A DNA stretch of 64,000 nt. It comes from Nymphaea colorata. Lineage: Eukaryota; Streptophyta; Magnoliopsida; Nymphaeales; Nymphaeaceae. The translations under genes were made by a program, and so were the position numbers. Numbering within the stretch: position 1 is the stretch's first letter; every line of letters starts with the position of its first letter. Positions 23,816-35,227 of the stretch are shown here, in pieces. Location: positions 20,401,354 through 20,465,353 of the forward strand of contig NC_045142.1 in assembly GCF_008831285.2 (NCBI RefSeq), in the 5' to 3' direction. Below the pieces are notes generated by a model that saw only the letters and a list, made by a program, of their open reading frames with translations, searched no databases and was not told the DNA's origin.

Positions 23816-26689
23816 GAAGCATATAAATATTAAACATGAATCAAGAAGAAGTTGCATGGTGGTCGGCCATCTGAAGAGCACGGCTGGACCGTCAATGGAT
23901 CGAGCCCAGTTTCTTGGACTGGCCTGCCCTGATTGCGTTTTGAGAAATCCAGGACTTGTCAAACACGATGAGGAGCCATTGACTCCACAGTTTTTCCAAA
24001 GGAAAAGGACCGACCTCACCGGTTCGCAGTTAAATGGGTCGCCGCAAAACACAGTTACTCATCGGTGGCGAAGCTAGATATTCAGTGTTGACAGGCAGGC
24101 CCTTCAGAAAATCAGTGGCCGAGGGATGCCATATGCTAATCAGCAAAATAGCTATGGAGCTTCAGCAAGTAAACTAGTAATTTTTGTGTGCCTGTGTGGG
24201 CAATTGCCCAGCCAAGCCACATGTTCCTGCATCATTCTTGATAAATAGGAGTTGCCTATTGTGATACTTATCAATCCGCCTTAATGGTACTTTAATTCTT
24301 CATACTCTCACATTCTGTTTTTCTCTTGTAAAAGTTGGTTGGAATCAGCCGATTTGAATTGTAGGGCTTGGCTTGGGTTGATCCAAAGTGTTATACAAAT
24401 TGGCTAATATTAATTTATTTATTTATGTTTACTTCAAAGAAACTCTCTTCTTCATAAAACCACCAAGGTGGACGTACTGTACATCGTTCAACTCGAATGT
24501 TGTTGTTGCCATGGTTTGCAGACAAGAGAAATAACACACTAGAATGTGACAGCGGCCACACAATTCAAACCTTGAATTCCTTGGATATGAACTGCCTTGC
24601 AGCCCAGTTGGCCTATGTGCTTGAGGCAATCAGCCAATCTTTATTCAAGTGATTCGGAATGAAGCATGATTTAGCCAATTCATCGCCAATCGCCCATTTG
24701 AAAAGACGCAGATGTGCTTACGGGTTTTTTCAGTTTCCACTTGATTTTACATTTCATTCAGAGAAATTTCCAAAATATTGACAATGTAGCTCCCAGCTTG
24801 ATCTCACTCTCAAACTGCAGGCACACACGACCATCTACAGTCCGGCATCTGCAGTTTGGCATTGTTGAGGAATCGATCAATGACATGATTGGAGTTGGTC
24901 AAAGAAGGCATCTGCAGTTTAACCCAACCTGGGGATGTCAAAGAGTTGGGTTAGGTCCGAGCAAGCTGGCTCTCACCTAAATGAATGTGGGTGAACCGGA
25001 TCTGGAATTGCATTAGGCTGGACCAAGGCTTGACAAAGCCATGCTTGGGCTGACCCAAAGCCTTTATTGGCAGTCCAAGCCTGTTCTGTTTATTATTGGG
25101 CCAGGGCCTGACCATCAACTTCATGTTTATCTGTACTCAACCCGATATCTATCCTTATTTGAAACTCTTCACTTTTCATTTTCTAATTTTTTGGAAACCA
25201 TTGGGAATATGTCAAGAGTTTGTATGGGAGTCCACCGCTGTCATCATTGCAAAGAATGTGGAAAAAAAAAGTATAGAGGTATGTATTTGGGCAAGTCGAG
25301 CCCCCAATACCCACCCAGGCCAGCTATCCCAGCGGGTTTTTTTATCTGGCCAGTAGGTCAAATGGTCCCAATTGTCCATCTGGTGCCTGGCCCAGTGCCT
25401 ACCCTTAGAGTCAAGTCATAGTGTTTTGGCAGCATATATACAGGCCTTTTGCTACGAAGTTCCCACTGATCTTGTGTGTGAGAGGTTTGCCATCATTGAG
25501 AACTTACTTGTGAGCTAATTAATATTTTTGGGTGATGCATTTGAAAGAGGCCTAGCTTAAAACCGAACATGGAATCTTTTGCATCCTTTAGATATGATAA
25601 AAGTCATTTTGTGAATGAGTTTATAGTAATCTAATTAAAATATCATTAGGCGCCATACAATGGTGCTACTTAGTCTTCACCTATAAAAATTAAAACTACT
25701 TAAGATATTACTAGTACTTTTATATGGGAGAATTCTAGCATGTTGAATGCCAGTGTTGTTAGGTAATTAAAAAGTCAAAAATATGTGGTTGAAAGCACCA
25801 CAAACTGATGTTGAAATCACGATAAACTATTATAAAAACAAATTACCACAAACCATAAACCGTTGCTAATACCCCTACAATGTCTATATTTTAGCAAATA
25901 ATGTTTTATTTTAAGCTATATGACAATATCTAGCATCCGTCAAATTTGAATCCACACACACACATATATTCAATTTGTCATTCTTAGATCTTGTCTTATT
26001 ACTAAAAATAAAGATCGGTCGCTAAAGCATGCAGCTGTATTAGCAATAGTGTATCAAATAGTGCCTATTTATGGCACTTTTTTTAATGGCTTATGGGTTT
26101 ATCAGTGACATATTTTAAATCTATTAGTCATCCAACATCCAGAAGATTAAAATGAATAATATATATATATATATATATATATTTGTTTATTTAATATGTA
26201 TTTATCTGTATTTATAATTATATTTATCACTAGGAACCTTATTTTTCTAAGGAGTATGTTAACTTGTCAACCTTCTTCCTTCAACTATTCATTGAGGTTC
26301 TTCGTTCTTGAAAACGGTAATATTCAAAAAAATATTGTTCTTACTACTTTTGTCTGTATTGCTAAAAATAACGTAGACCACAAAAATGCATGGGAGCCCC
26401 AACCCTGTGATGTATACCTTGTCCCTTCAATGGGGGCCCGAAATGCTACACTTTCCTTGACGAGGAACCGTTCTGATGCAATCGGGCTGGGTTTCTCCTT
26501 CCATTAATGATGAAAAATAATATAAAGAAAAAAAAATCAACAGAATAAACACAATTAAGAACTGGCCTCTAACTAAGCCTCAACACTCTCTTGCTCACTC
26601 AGCAAACTTTCCATAGTCAGGGTCAGTGAGCTGAATATGTCTGACCTGAATCAGTGACCTTCAGTATCATTAATGTTGGCTTATCTTTC
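23816..26689. other. No recognised gene
   Basis: A probable degraded hAT MITE lies at about 24062-24232 (left end GGTGGCGAAGCTAG, interior GGGCAATTGCCC as in the 18870 element). A GGCC/GGGCCAGG-rich stretch lies at 25010-25420. The rest is AT-rich with a (TA)n at 26160-26180. No open frame here has recognisable motifs. Confidence 0.5.
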
Positions 26690-28885
26690 GTTTTTTTTTT
26701 TTTTCCTTTGTCAACGACAAAGGAGTTTCCAAAGGAGATAGCCTCCAAAGAGAAGTGATCTTTAACCACGGAATACCTTCTCACTATTGAGACTACCAAT
26801 GAACCAGAGTCACTCTCTTAGTTCCTTGACGCGAAACTATTAGCATGACAATTTGTGATTAGAGTAACATGACAGTCTTTAGGAATCCTCTCTACAAGAA
26901 CAGAGTCCATAATTCTGATCATGTTTGAGAAGAGAAACCTTTGTACCACCAACCTGGTTTTCCTGATTGGGGAGGCATTCAACCATAGTAAACCAGCCAC
27001 TTTATAGACATTTTCAACACATGTATTGACCACTTCCAGCCCCCACTCATCTTTACTCTCACAATGCCAAAAATGACTGAAAATTATGGTTTGCGGCTAG
27101 ATATTTATCGCATGTTTTACATATTGTCCTCATTCTTGTTTATAGAATACCTCACAACATGAGTGTCAAACTTCCCTCTTAGCAATCCAGCTAGCTTAAC
27201 CACCTCTTTATGCAACACCTGATTTTTGAAACACCATAGCTTCCAGACTGTGATATTGAAGCAGGCAATCAATCCAACACCATCCGAATTCTTTACATGA
27301 GAACCTCTTCCTCCACCACCAGTCCAGACAGAGAAAAAGTCTGATGTATGGAATTTATCAACTCCAAACCATGAATAGATGTATTGCTAAATGTTCATAG
27401 CATTAGTATATGAGAAAAGAAAGTGAGGTAGATCTTCACAAGCCCTCCACACAACTTAAGCACAGAAACAATGGAAGACCCTACATGTCGAAGTTTGGCA
27501 TCAGCAGGTAGACGTTAATAACTACAAGCAAACACAACCAGTTAGCTCTAGGTAACGCTTTTGCATTCCACAGTCTACTGTGCCATGTAACTACCATTCC
27601 TTTAATTTTACATGGTTCCAAACTTGGCTCCTAAGCTTTGCAGGAACAAAGAAAATCTGCACTTTGCATGAGCCTAAGTTGAAGGCAATCTCCAATGCAT
27701 TGCACATGTCGCCATAGATTTAGCTCAATGTGGTGCTGTATTAGCATTTACTTAACCGACTTTCGAAGGAAAGGTTCTACTTCCCAAGCAGATCCAATGG
27801 AATCTGCTTGAGTAAAACATCCTCCGTAGAACTTAGCAAGCTCTCCATTCATCACATTTCAAGTAACAGATTTAGATCCCGCCCTAGGGAAGAAATATTG
27901 GGAACCATTTCTACATACCAAGTACTTTTCCTACTCAAATATTTCTTCATGCATAATGAGTCCCACATGCCCTGGTGAAAAATTAATGTGCACCCTAGAA
28001 ACAACCGATTAGCTTCGTTGACCTCTTTAAGTTTTCTAATGCCAGCCACCTTCTTATTTAAGAAAAGCCAAGACATTCCAGGCAATTAAATGAGGCTTAC
28101 CCCCTTTTCCTATAAAAAACTGCACATAATCTGTTCCATTTTCTTAGTGACACCAAGTGGGCACTTGAACGCCAACATCCAGTAAAAAATATGAAGTGCT
28201 TCTAATACTGATTTGATCAAGTAGATCCTACTGCATAGGAAAGTATGTGCTTTTTCATAAACTAAGTTTACTCTGTATTTTTAAAAGAATAAGAACCATA
28301 CCAACATTCTCAAATTCATTGGCTTGGGTGGGAGACCCAAATATCGAGTTGGAAACTGTCCTAGGCTCTCGCTGAACTGATTACAATTACTTGCAATCGT
28401 GCTTTGGCCCATATTGAAAAAAGTAGAATGCTGACTTTTGAAGGTAATCATCATTCCAGCATGGAGTTCAAATAGAAAAAAAAGATTGTAGATAAAGAAG
28501 CCATTCTTGAAGGCTTTTAAGAAAATCAAGATGTCATCAGCATACATTGTAGAAAAAACTCCTTCTATGCCTCTTCCAATATGCAGTACTTCAATCATTC
28601 TTCTTTGAGTTGTAGCTTGCAATGTATGTGAAAAGATTTTCATGACAATGAGGAATAAAAATGAAGATAAAGGTATTCTTACTGCAGACCATGAGAAGAT
28701 CCAAAGTATTCACCTTGATGGTCATTAATCACAAGAGCACAGAAATCAATTGTCACCACTGTCATTACTTTTTAAGTCCAAATAGGATGAAATCCTAAAT
28801 GCAAGATGGCAGCTTGTAAGAAAGTCCAATTGACCCTGTCATATGCTTTTGAGAAGTCTATCTCGAACATTTTCCTAACTCTTAC
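26690..28885 (-). mobile_element. L1-type LINE, 5'-truncated and decayed
   Basis: Minus-strand translation shows a non-LTR reverse transcriptase. [19 protein letters not shown] at about 28870-28815 is the motif before the catalytic core. A downstream frame at 28643-28281 has the catalytic YADD (MYADDILIF), and further on FPTRYLGLP. A later frame at 28085-27852 has GIRKLKEVNEAN, typical of LINE C-terminal regions, and WCFKNQVLHKEVVKLAG lies near 27240. Stops and frameshifts separate the pieces. On the plus strand a T-run at about 26690-26704 fits the poly(A) tail of a minus-strand LINE. Sequence upstream of the reverse transcriptase is missing. LINE RT copies RNA at a nicked target site; this copy is inactive. 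Confidence 0.85.
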
Positions 28886-29064
28886 CTAGGGTTCATGTTG
28901 TTCCCCTTCTCTGCTCCTTCACGTGATAACCACATCTTCTCCTTGACCAAGAACTGTTACATGTGGAACAATCCACATGCTACTCACTTTGACCATGTGC
29001 TTCTTTCCCCACCATTTGTATTTAAATCCACACCATTAGTCACAACCTACCTCATGATCTCCTT

Positions 29065-29072
29065 TATAAATA
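29065..29072 (+). promoter_or_regulatory. TATA box of the second aspartic-protease pseudogene
   Basis: TATAAATA sits upstream of the degraded signal-peptide region, as in the copy at 1.8 kb. Confidence 0.45.
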
Positions 29073-29109
29073 TAAGAAGTTTTTCTTTGTAGATCTACAA
29101 TTAACAGTT

Positions 29110-30662
29110 GCCATAGCCACCTTCCTCTCCTCCTTCACGATCCTCCTCCTGTAACTTCTCCCAGTTGCACTATCAAACTTTCCGACCAACATCTTCACTA
29201 ACACTGTCAATGTTAACCAAAACTCCAGGCTTCTCGATAGACCTCATTCACCAAGACTTGCCTCTCTCTCATCTCTATGATCCTTCATCCACTCCCGTTC
29301 GACGCACTGAGCAGACCAGCTCTACGCTTCAAGTTGTGCTCCCACTGATTGGCTTCAGGTTATGCCAACACCAACAACACGACCATCCACGTGTGTATTC
29401 TCATGAAACCTGACCAGATGAACTAATTCCAGTGCCCAACCACTAAAATCTGGAAATATCTGGCAAATTCCAGATTTCAAGGAAATGCCCGGTAACTTAG
29501 AAGTTTAGAACTAAAGCCCATTTATCCTAGAAACGTTCGTCTGGTAATCATGGCAGAACTCGATGCATGAAAAGTAAGAAAGAAATGGAAACTTGTGTCG
29601 TAAAAAATTTAGAAACGAGTTGATCTGGCAACTCTATCTCGTGAAAAGTAACAAAAATTGATTGAAACTTGTGTCCAGCTATCTAAGGGTCCTTTCAAGA
29701 TTCAATTGCTATGATTATTCTCTTGTTTTCATGTTTAATTGAGTTGAGGAGGACTGTCTGGTTAACTTGTGAAATGTGTTGGGGTCTGCTAAACAGGTGA
29801 AACTGCCGACAAGCATTCACATCCTGCAATCAAACCTAGTTGAAATGTTTTGGAAAACTTCTGCCTGTATGACAAGACAAAAATTTAGAAAAGAAAGTTG
29901 GTCGTATGCCCAACTATTTCTTCTCAAATACCACCATACAACCTATATACTTAAATCTATGAGAGAATAGGCTGGTAGGCAGTTGTTTCGAGTTATCAAA
30001 GCAGCAACTTCATGTGCTATAAAAAGAAGACATTGATACATCAATATATAGAGAGTTTCTCATGCAGCTTTACATTAGTACATCACTAGAAGTCCAATCC
30101 TACTGGGTCATCATCGATACTGGCAGCAGCCTCATATGGACATTGTATGTTCCTTACTACAACTTTGCCAGCCAAATGAAGTCCACATTAAAGCCACTTC
30201 AGTCCTCCACATACCATAACCTGAGATGCACCACTAGCTTCTGGTCTGCTTGTGACGACAACCAACTTCGTAGCGTCAAGTCCTCAAATGGTGACGGATC
30301 TGTTGTAGAAGGGTCCCTTGCTCTCGAAAGATTTTGGTTTGAGGATGGCACTGATGGCACCATCAAGCTTCCAACAATCGCCTTTGGTTGCGTTCATAAA
30401 GAAAATAGTGTTGATTTCGAAAATCTTGTAGATCCTAGCCTTGTTGGCCTCAGGCCACGATCTCTTTCATTTGTTAGTCACATCCGCTTCTTTATTAACC
30501 ATAAATTTGCTTACGATCTTCCTCTCCATAGCAAGAAAAATAATGTCATTGAGTAGATCAAATTCTGTGAGGAGGTAGAGTTCTTTGGAACCCAAGTGGT
30601 TCAACAGACGACAGTGGAAGAAAATGCATCTCAAGGCACTTTCTATACACTCACATTTAAGG
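29110..30662 (+). pseudogene. Aspartic protease (nepenthesin-like), second broken copy
   Basis: The N-terminus is degraded and lacks a clear ATG. The propeptide motif GFSIDLIHQDLPLSHLYDPS is visible at about 29230-29290. About 640 bp of unrelated or intronic sequence (near 29400-30050) then separates it from the mature domain at 30062-30556. That domain has an intact first active site (VIIDTGSSLIWT), KPLQSSTYHNL, and GCVHKENSV. The frame ends at 30554-30556. A further piece (GTQVVQQTTVEENASQGTFY) follows in another frame to about 30660, after which the second half of the protease, including the second catalytic Asp, is absent. It is related to the copy at 1.8-3.2 kb but lost different parts. 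Nothing suggests a functional product. Confidence 0.85.
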
Positions 30663-30682
30663 CACTTTCTATACACTCACAT
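30633..30682 (+). repeat. 26-bp tandem duplication at the end of the pseudogene
   Basis: AAGGCACTTTCTATACACTC starts at 30633 and again at 30659. It lies exactly at the junction between the protease remnant and duplication D. Confidence 0.85.
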
Positions 30683-30684
30683 AG

Positions 30685-31205
30685 ATGGATCGTATGAATA
30701 TCCCATCAAAAAAATGATTTCTCATGACATGAATAAGCTCATGCTAACCCGCCAACTTGTGATCTCAAACCGTTTTTTAGTGGTGGAGCCAAGACTTTTT
30801 GGCTGGAGGGAACGTGAGTCACATCAAACGTGGGCACTCTTATGTGACAGCAACTGGGTCCAGCATCATCACAATATATTTTTGACTGACTGGTATAGGC
30901 AATGATGCACTGCTTAGCTTCAAGTCTTTCCCTCTTACAACATGTTCAACGCTTACTATGGGTTACCTAAGGGATACGTATAGATGTCTCTGTTCTTGAT
31001 CAATTTGTGATTGGAATCTTCAACACAAGAATATTCAAACGTTATTACTTAGCATTGCTTGGATTTTGGAGACGGGTGCAGAAACACAAAAGTTGTGCAA
31101 TGCAGGGTAAATGACGACTAGCTAATGTCACCAGCCACTATAAGTCCCCCTCGGCAAAATGTTCCAATCTTGGTGTCTGTAAATTATGAATAGACAGTGG
31201 ATTAA
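30685..31205 (+). repeat. Segmental duplication D, copy 2
   Basis: Copy of 21113-21715. It starts immediately after the broken end of the second aspartic-protease pseudogene. Confidence 0.8.
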
Positions 31206-31623
31206 TTACTATCATTGAGAAAAAAGATAAGCACCTAAGCTCAAGAACCAGGCACTCGTCATCCACTTGCATCACAACAGAACTTGCATGTGATGACAAA
31301 ACTTCATGAGAGCTAATTATTTTATAGAAAGAACAACTGACTGCATTTGGCTTTATTAACAGATATCCAGGTATCCTTGAGAACAATGCCATTTTTGAGT
31401 TACCAAAACCATCTGTTGGACATCACAATTAGCTAACAACTATGAGTAGTAAACTCTCTAGTTCAGCACATTGGCTGTTTGATGGAGATGTACAATTATT
31501 GTGAGAAAGCAACGATAAAATTGGGAAAGTAGACATAAGGTTGCAAGAATTTAAAGGGAAGTTAATAAAATTGCATGTCCATCTACTTCTCTTGGATGTA
31601 ATAAATATGATATATCTGTAGCA
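31206..31623. other. No gene seen
   Basis: AT-rich single-copy-looking DNA between duplication D and the minisatellite. Confidence 0.5.
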
Positions 31624-32310
31624 CGAACCGCTATCACCGCTATAGCTCTAATCCGGCGATGGCAACAACCGCTGGAGGGGGAACCAGCTGTCACCGCTAT
31701 AGCTCTATACCGGCGTTTTCAACCACCGCTGGAAGTCGGAAACAAGAGTTCTTCAATGCCGGCGAGGTGTGAAACAGCTGTCACCGCTATCGCTCAATTG
31801 CGGCGATCAGAATCACCGCTGGAGCTCGCAAACAATTGTCACGCTATAGCTCTATTCCGGCGATAACAACCACCGCTGGATGCAAGGTGTCACCGCTATA
31901 GCTTACTCCGGCGATTGAAACCACCGCTGGAAGTCGCAAACAAGTGTCACCGCTATAGCTCTACTCCGGCGATTGAAACCACCGCTGGAAGTCGCAAACA
32001 AGTGTCACCGCTATAGCTCTACTCCGGCGATCAAAACCACCGCTAGAAGTTGCCAAGTCACCGCTATAGCTCTATTCCGGCGATCAAACCACCGCTGGAA
32101 GTCCAAACAAGTGTCACCGCTATAGCGCTATTCCAGCGATCAAAATCACCGCTGAAAGTCGCAAACAAGTGTCACCGCTAAGTTCTATGCCGGCGATTGA
32201 GACCACCGCTGGAAGTCCAAACAAGTGTCACCGCTATATCTCTATTCCGGCGATCGAAACCACCGCTGGAAGTCCCTCTCTATCCCGGCGATCAAAACCA
32301 CCGCCATTTA
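31624..32310 (+). repeat. GC-rich minisatellite, about 13 units of 58 bp
   Basis: The unit starts GTCACCGCTATAGCTCTATT, continues with CCGGCGATCAAAACCACCGC and ends TGGAAGTCGCAAACAAGT. Units in the middle (about 31885-32050) are nearly identical, and outer units are degenerate or shortened. Most units hold an inverted repeat, TTCCGGCG...CGCTGGAA, which can form an 8-bp stem with one G-T pair and an 11-base loop. A further palindrome GCTATAGC is present. The array is much more GC-rich than its flanks. CACCGCT/CCGGCG words resemble subterminal repeats of plant CACTA transposons, but I found no CACTA termini. Confidence 0.9.
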
Positions 32311-33607
32311 ATTTGCCAAATTAGTTTTTGATGTGTTCAACACTTTTTTTCGCTTTTAAGTTGGTTTAAAGATGACAAGTTGACAAAATTTTGCAAATGG
32401 TTTAATTTAAACTATGCAGTGGGTTTTGTAAAATCATAAGTTAAGGTAGATGATAATGACAATAGTGGGATTGGACTCTAGACTCTGAGTGTAATGTTGT
32501 CCGCCAAACTTTGATTAGCTTTGTGTCTTGGTCACATGAAGAATCTACTAAATGATGATTTTCCAAAAAAAATACATCACAAGGGACGAGTGAGGTTTGA
32601 ATGATTATGATTTCTACATTAAGTGGAACAAAAAGTGTATCTCAAAAGCCTAGAACTGAAAAAGCATGTGAAGGTTGCGTCAATTCACAAAGGGGTAAAA
32701 GATCAAAAGACCAATTGGATATATCCTATAACATGGCTCTGCTCCAAACCAAAGCAACCTTGAGACCTGAATAACAATTATTGTTTTTACTTGTAGATAC
32801 AACAATATAGAGGTACAAAGGCATAAAGGAAAGCGATACATTTCCACTTCTTATCATCGTTGTAGCCTACAAAAAAGAGCATGTCATAAATCCAAACCCT
32901 CCTCCCACGTCAGTCTTGGGAGGCATATTATAGATTCTACACATCATCGCACTAGTCGAATATCATAAAACTATATTCTCTCTTGCCCAGAGAAGTGCAG
33001 GCACTTCTCTCAACAGTTTGCATATGTAAACATCAAACTTTTCAAGCTTCAAAACATGGTTTTAAGGTTCAAAAGCGAGCCACTTTAGTTCCTGGTCAGG
33101 AGAAATAAATAATGACCAATACAGATGTCTATAGCTAGAATACCAAACAGGAAAGGAATAGGTAGGCACCAGAATTTCTCCATGCCAGTTTCGGAGTTGA
33201 ACATCGTTATCAGCCTAAGAACACTAAGAAGATGCTGAATAAGCCAAACATTATGGAAGCTTTTCTGCAACGCACTACTACTACACTCTTAAACCATTAA
33301 ATAGAGTAATATGTCAATGAATTGTACATATACACATTAGCGAATGATAAATTAGCAAGGAACATTTTATCAATGAAATACACATTCACACAAACATGCA
33401 AGCACATATTAGTTCCCCAAGGCAATATATATATTTGCATTGATTAGCTTTTTCAAGTCATTATCTACAGCTCAAATGATACTAGAGCACGTCACACATA
33501 TTCAAGAAGAACCAAGTGAAGAAAATTGATGACTGGACCAACTACATCATTTTCTGAAAAACAATCAGAAAGTTTCTCCAGATGCCAAACTAGATAAAGA
33601 ACATTAC
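32311..33607. other. No gene seen
   Basis: AT-rich DNA. If the SCL30-like gene were complete, its Arg/Ser-rich 3' exons should lie here on the minus strand. I could not find them. Confidence 0.5.
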
Positions 33608-34377
33608 CATAATAAGTTGGCCTCCAAACATCATATCCAGAAACTCCTCTGAAACACAAAATAACTTGTGAAATGGAAAGCTGACAAGTGAGAACACACA
33701 CAAACAGTCACAACCTCCAATTTAAAGAATCATGACAAAACAGTAATTTTTGCAACTTAATTTACAAACAAGTAGACAAACATTTCTAGAAATTATGTAA
33801 AATCTTAAGAGACAAAAAAGGGACAACGATATATATATATATATATATATAACTTTTTAAAAAGATTGACTGGTAAACAAAGAAATCATGAATTATCTAA
33901 TAATTTTCTTCCAAAACAATGACAAATAATTCATAAAAATTTTAAGTTGTAAACCATGACAGGTACATATATGTGTGTGTGTTTCTCCATAATATGAAAA
34001 GTGACATTTATTTTTTGGTATATTTTGATAATATTACATTATTTGCCTAATCATATTATTTGGAGATCTTTTAATGATAAAAACGTGATAGTTTCAAAAT
34101 TCAAACTATTGTTGATAACATAGCATAAACTCATGCACAAAGAGAGGAGGGAGGAGAGAGAGATCGTTAATTTACAACAGCAAGAATACGTCACTCATGC
34201 TTTGGTTCTCATTTCTTCAGGTCATTTGCAAGTCTCTGCAGCAATAACGACAGTTAACTCACGTCCACAAAATATCTGGCCGTTCATATGATATTGCGCA
34301 TCTGAAGCATCAAAAGGATCCGCAAACAGCACAAAGCCAAAGACACCAGGTTCTCTGCACAGAGAAAAAATCCAATT

Positions 34378-34380
<3 letters not shown>

Positions 34381-34428
<48 letters not shown>
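34381..34428. repeat. (GATA)n(GA)n microsatellite
   Basis: Short GATA repeats followed by about 20 GA dinucleotides, in the SCL30-like intron just upstream of its third exon piece. Confidence 0.9.
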
Positions 34429-35227
34429 ATGTGATAATCAAATGTACAGAAGACAACAAAGGAAGAGTCAAGATATAGCATATGCATATGACGTAGTGAT
34501 TTTGCTCTAAAACCTTTAACAACACTTCCAATGCAAAGAAGTCCACACATAACATAAAAGCAGCTAGCAATCCAAGCTTAGTGTCTGACTTTTATCTATA
34601 GTTAGTATGCTCTGCAACTTCAAAAAATGCATGAAACTTCAAAATCTTCACATTGAATAAAACTTCAAATTCTTCCAATTCTTGAGAATAAATCAAGCAA
34701 TTGATACCTTGCTCCAAATTTATCTTCTTATGCATTTGACTTCAATTGGCAACCTTCAATCTTTTTCAACTAATTCTTGTCAGTTATATTATTTCTCGTC
34801 TTTATAAGACTTCTACTTTTGAACTTTCACGCTACACCTCAGAAAAAGCAAGACGTTAAGCAACCCAAAACAGTGGTCTCAAGGGGCTTGTTTTCAACTT
34901 CAAGTCAGGATACCCTGAGAACCGTTTAAAGAACATCTCACAGTGAAAAGAGAAAATATCTGCTTGAAATTAAAAGCAAATTTTCCTTCATAACAAGAAT
35001 TCATTCAATGATATAACTCTTTCAACAAATGATTGTGAATTCTTTGAAGAATAAAGCATGTCACTAAAAGCCAACATAGACCAATCGCTGCATTGACTAC
35101 ATTTATCAGTAAACAAGGGCACTATTTCCAAATCTCCATTTAGTAGCTTCACCAAGGATAATAAAAAAGCTTATGAAAGATAGACAGTTTTTCTCTCAAA
35201 AACAGTTCAACAGTAATAGATGTCCCA

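Noticed and set aside
31624-32310. CRISPR-like array
   Set aside because: Regular repeats, but no unique spacers of fixed size, units degenerate throughout, and the context is a plant nuclear genome.
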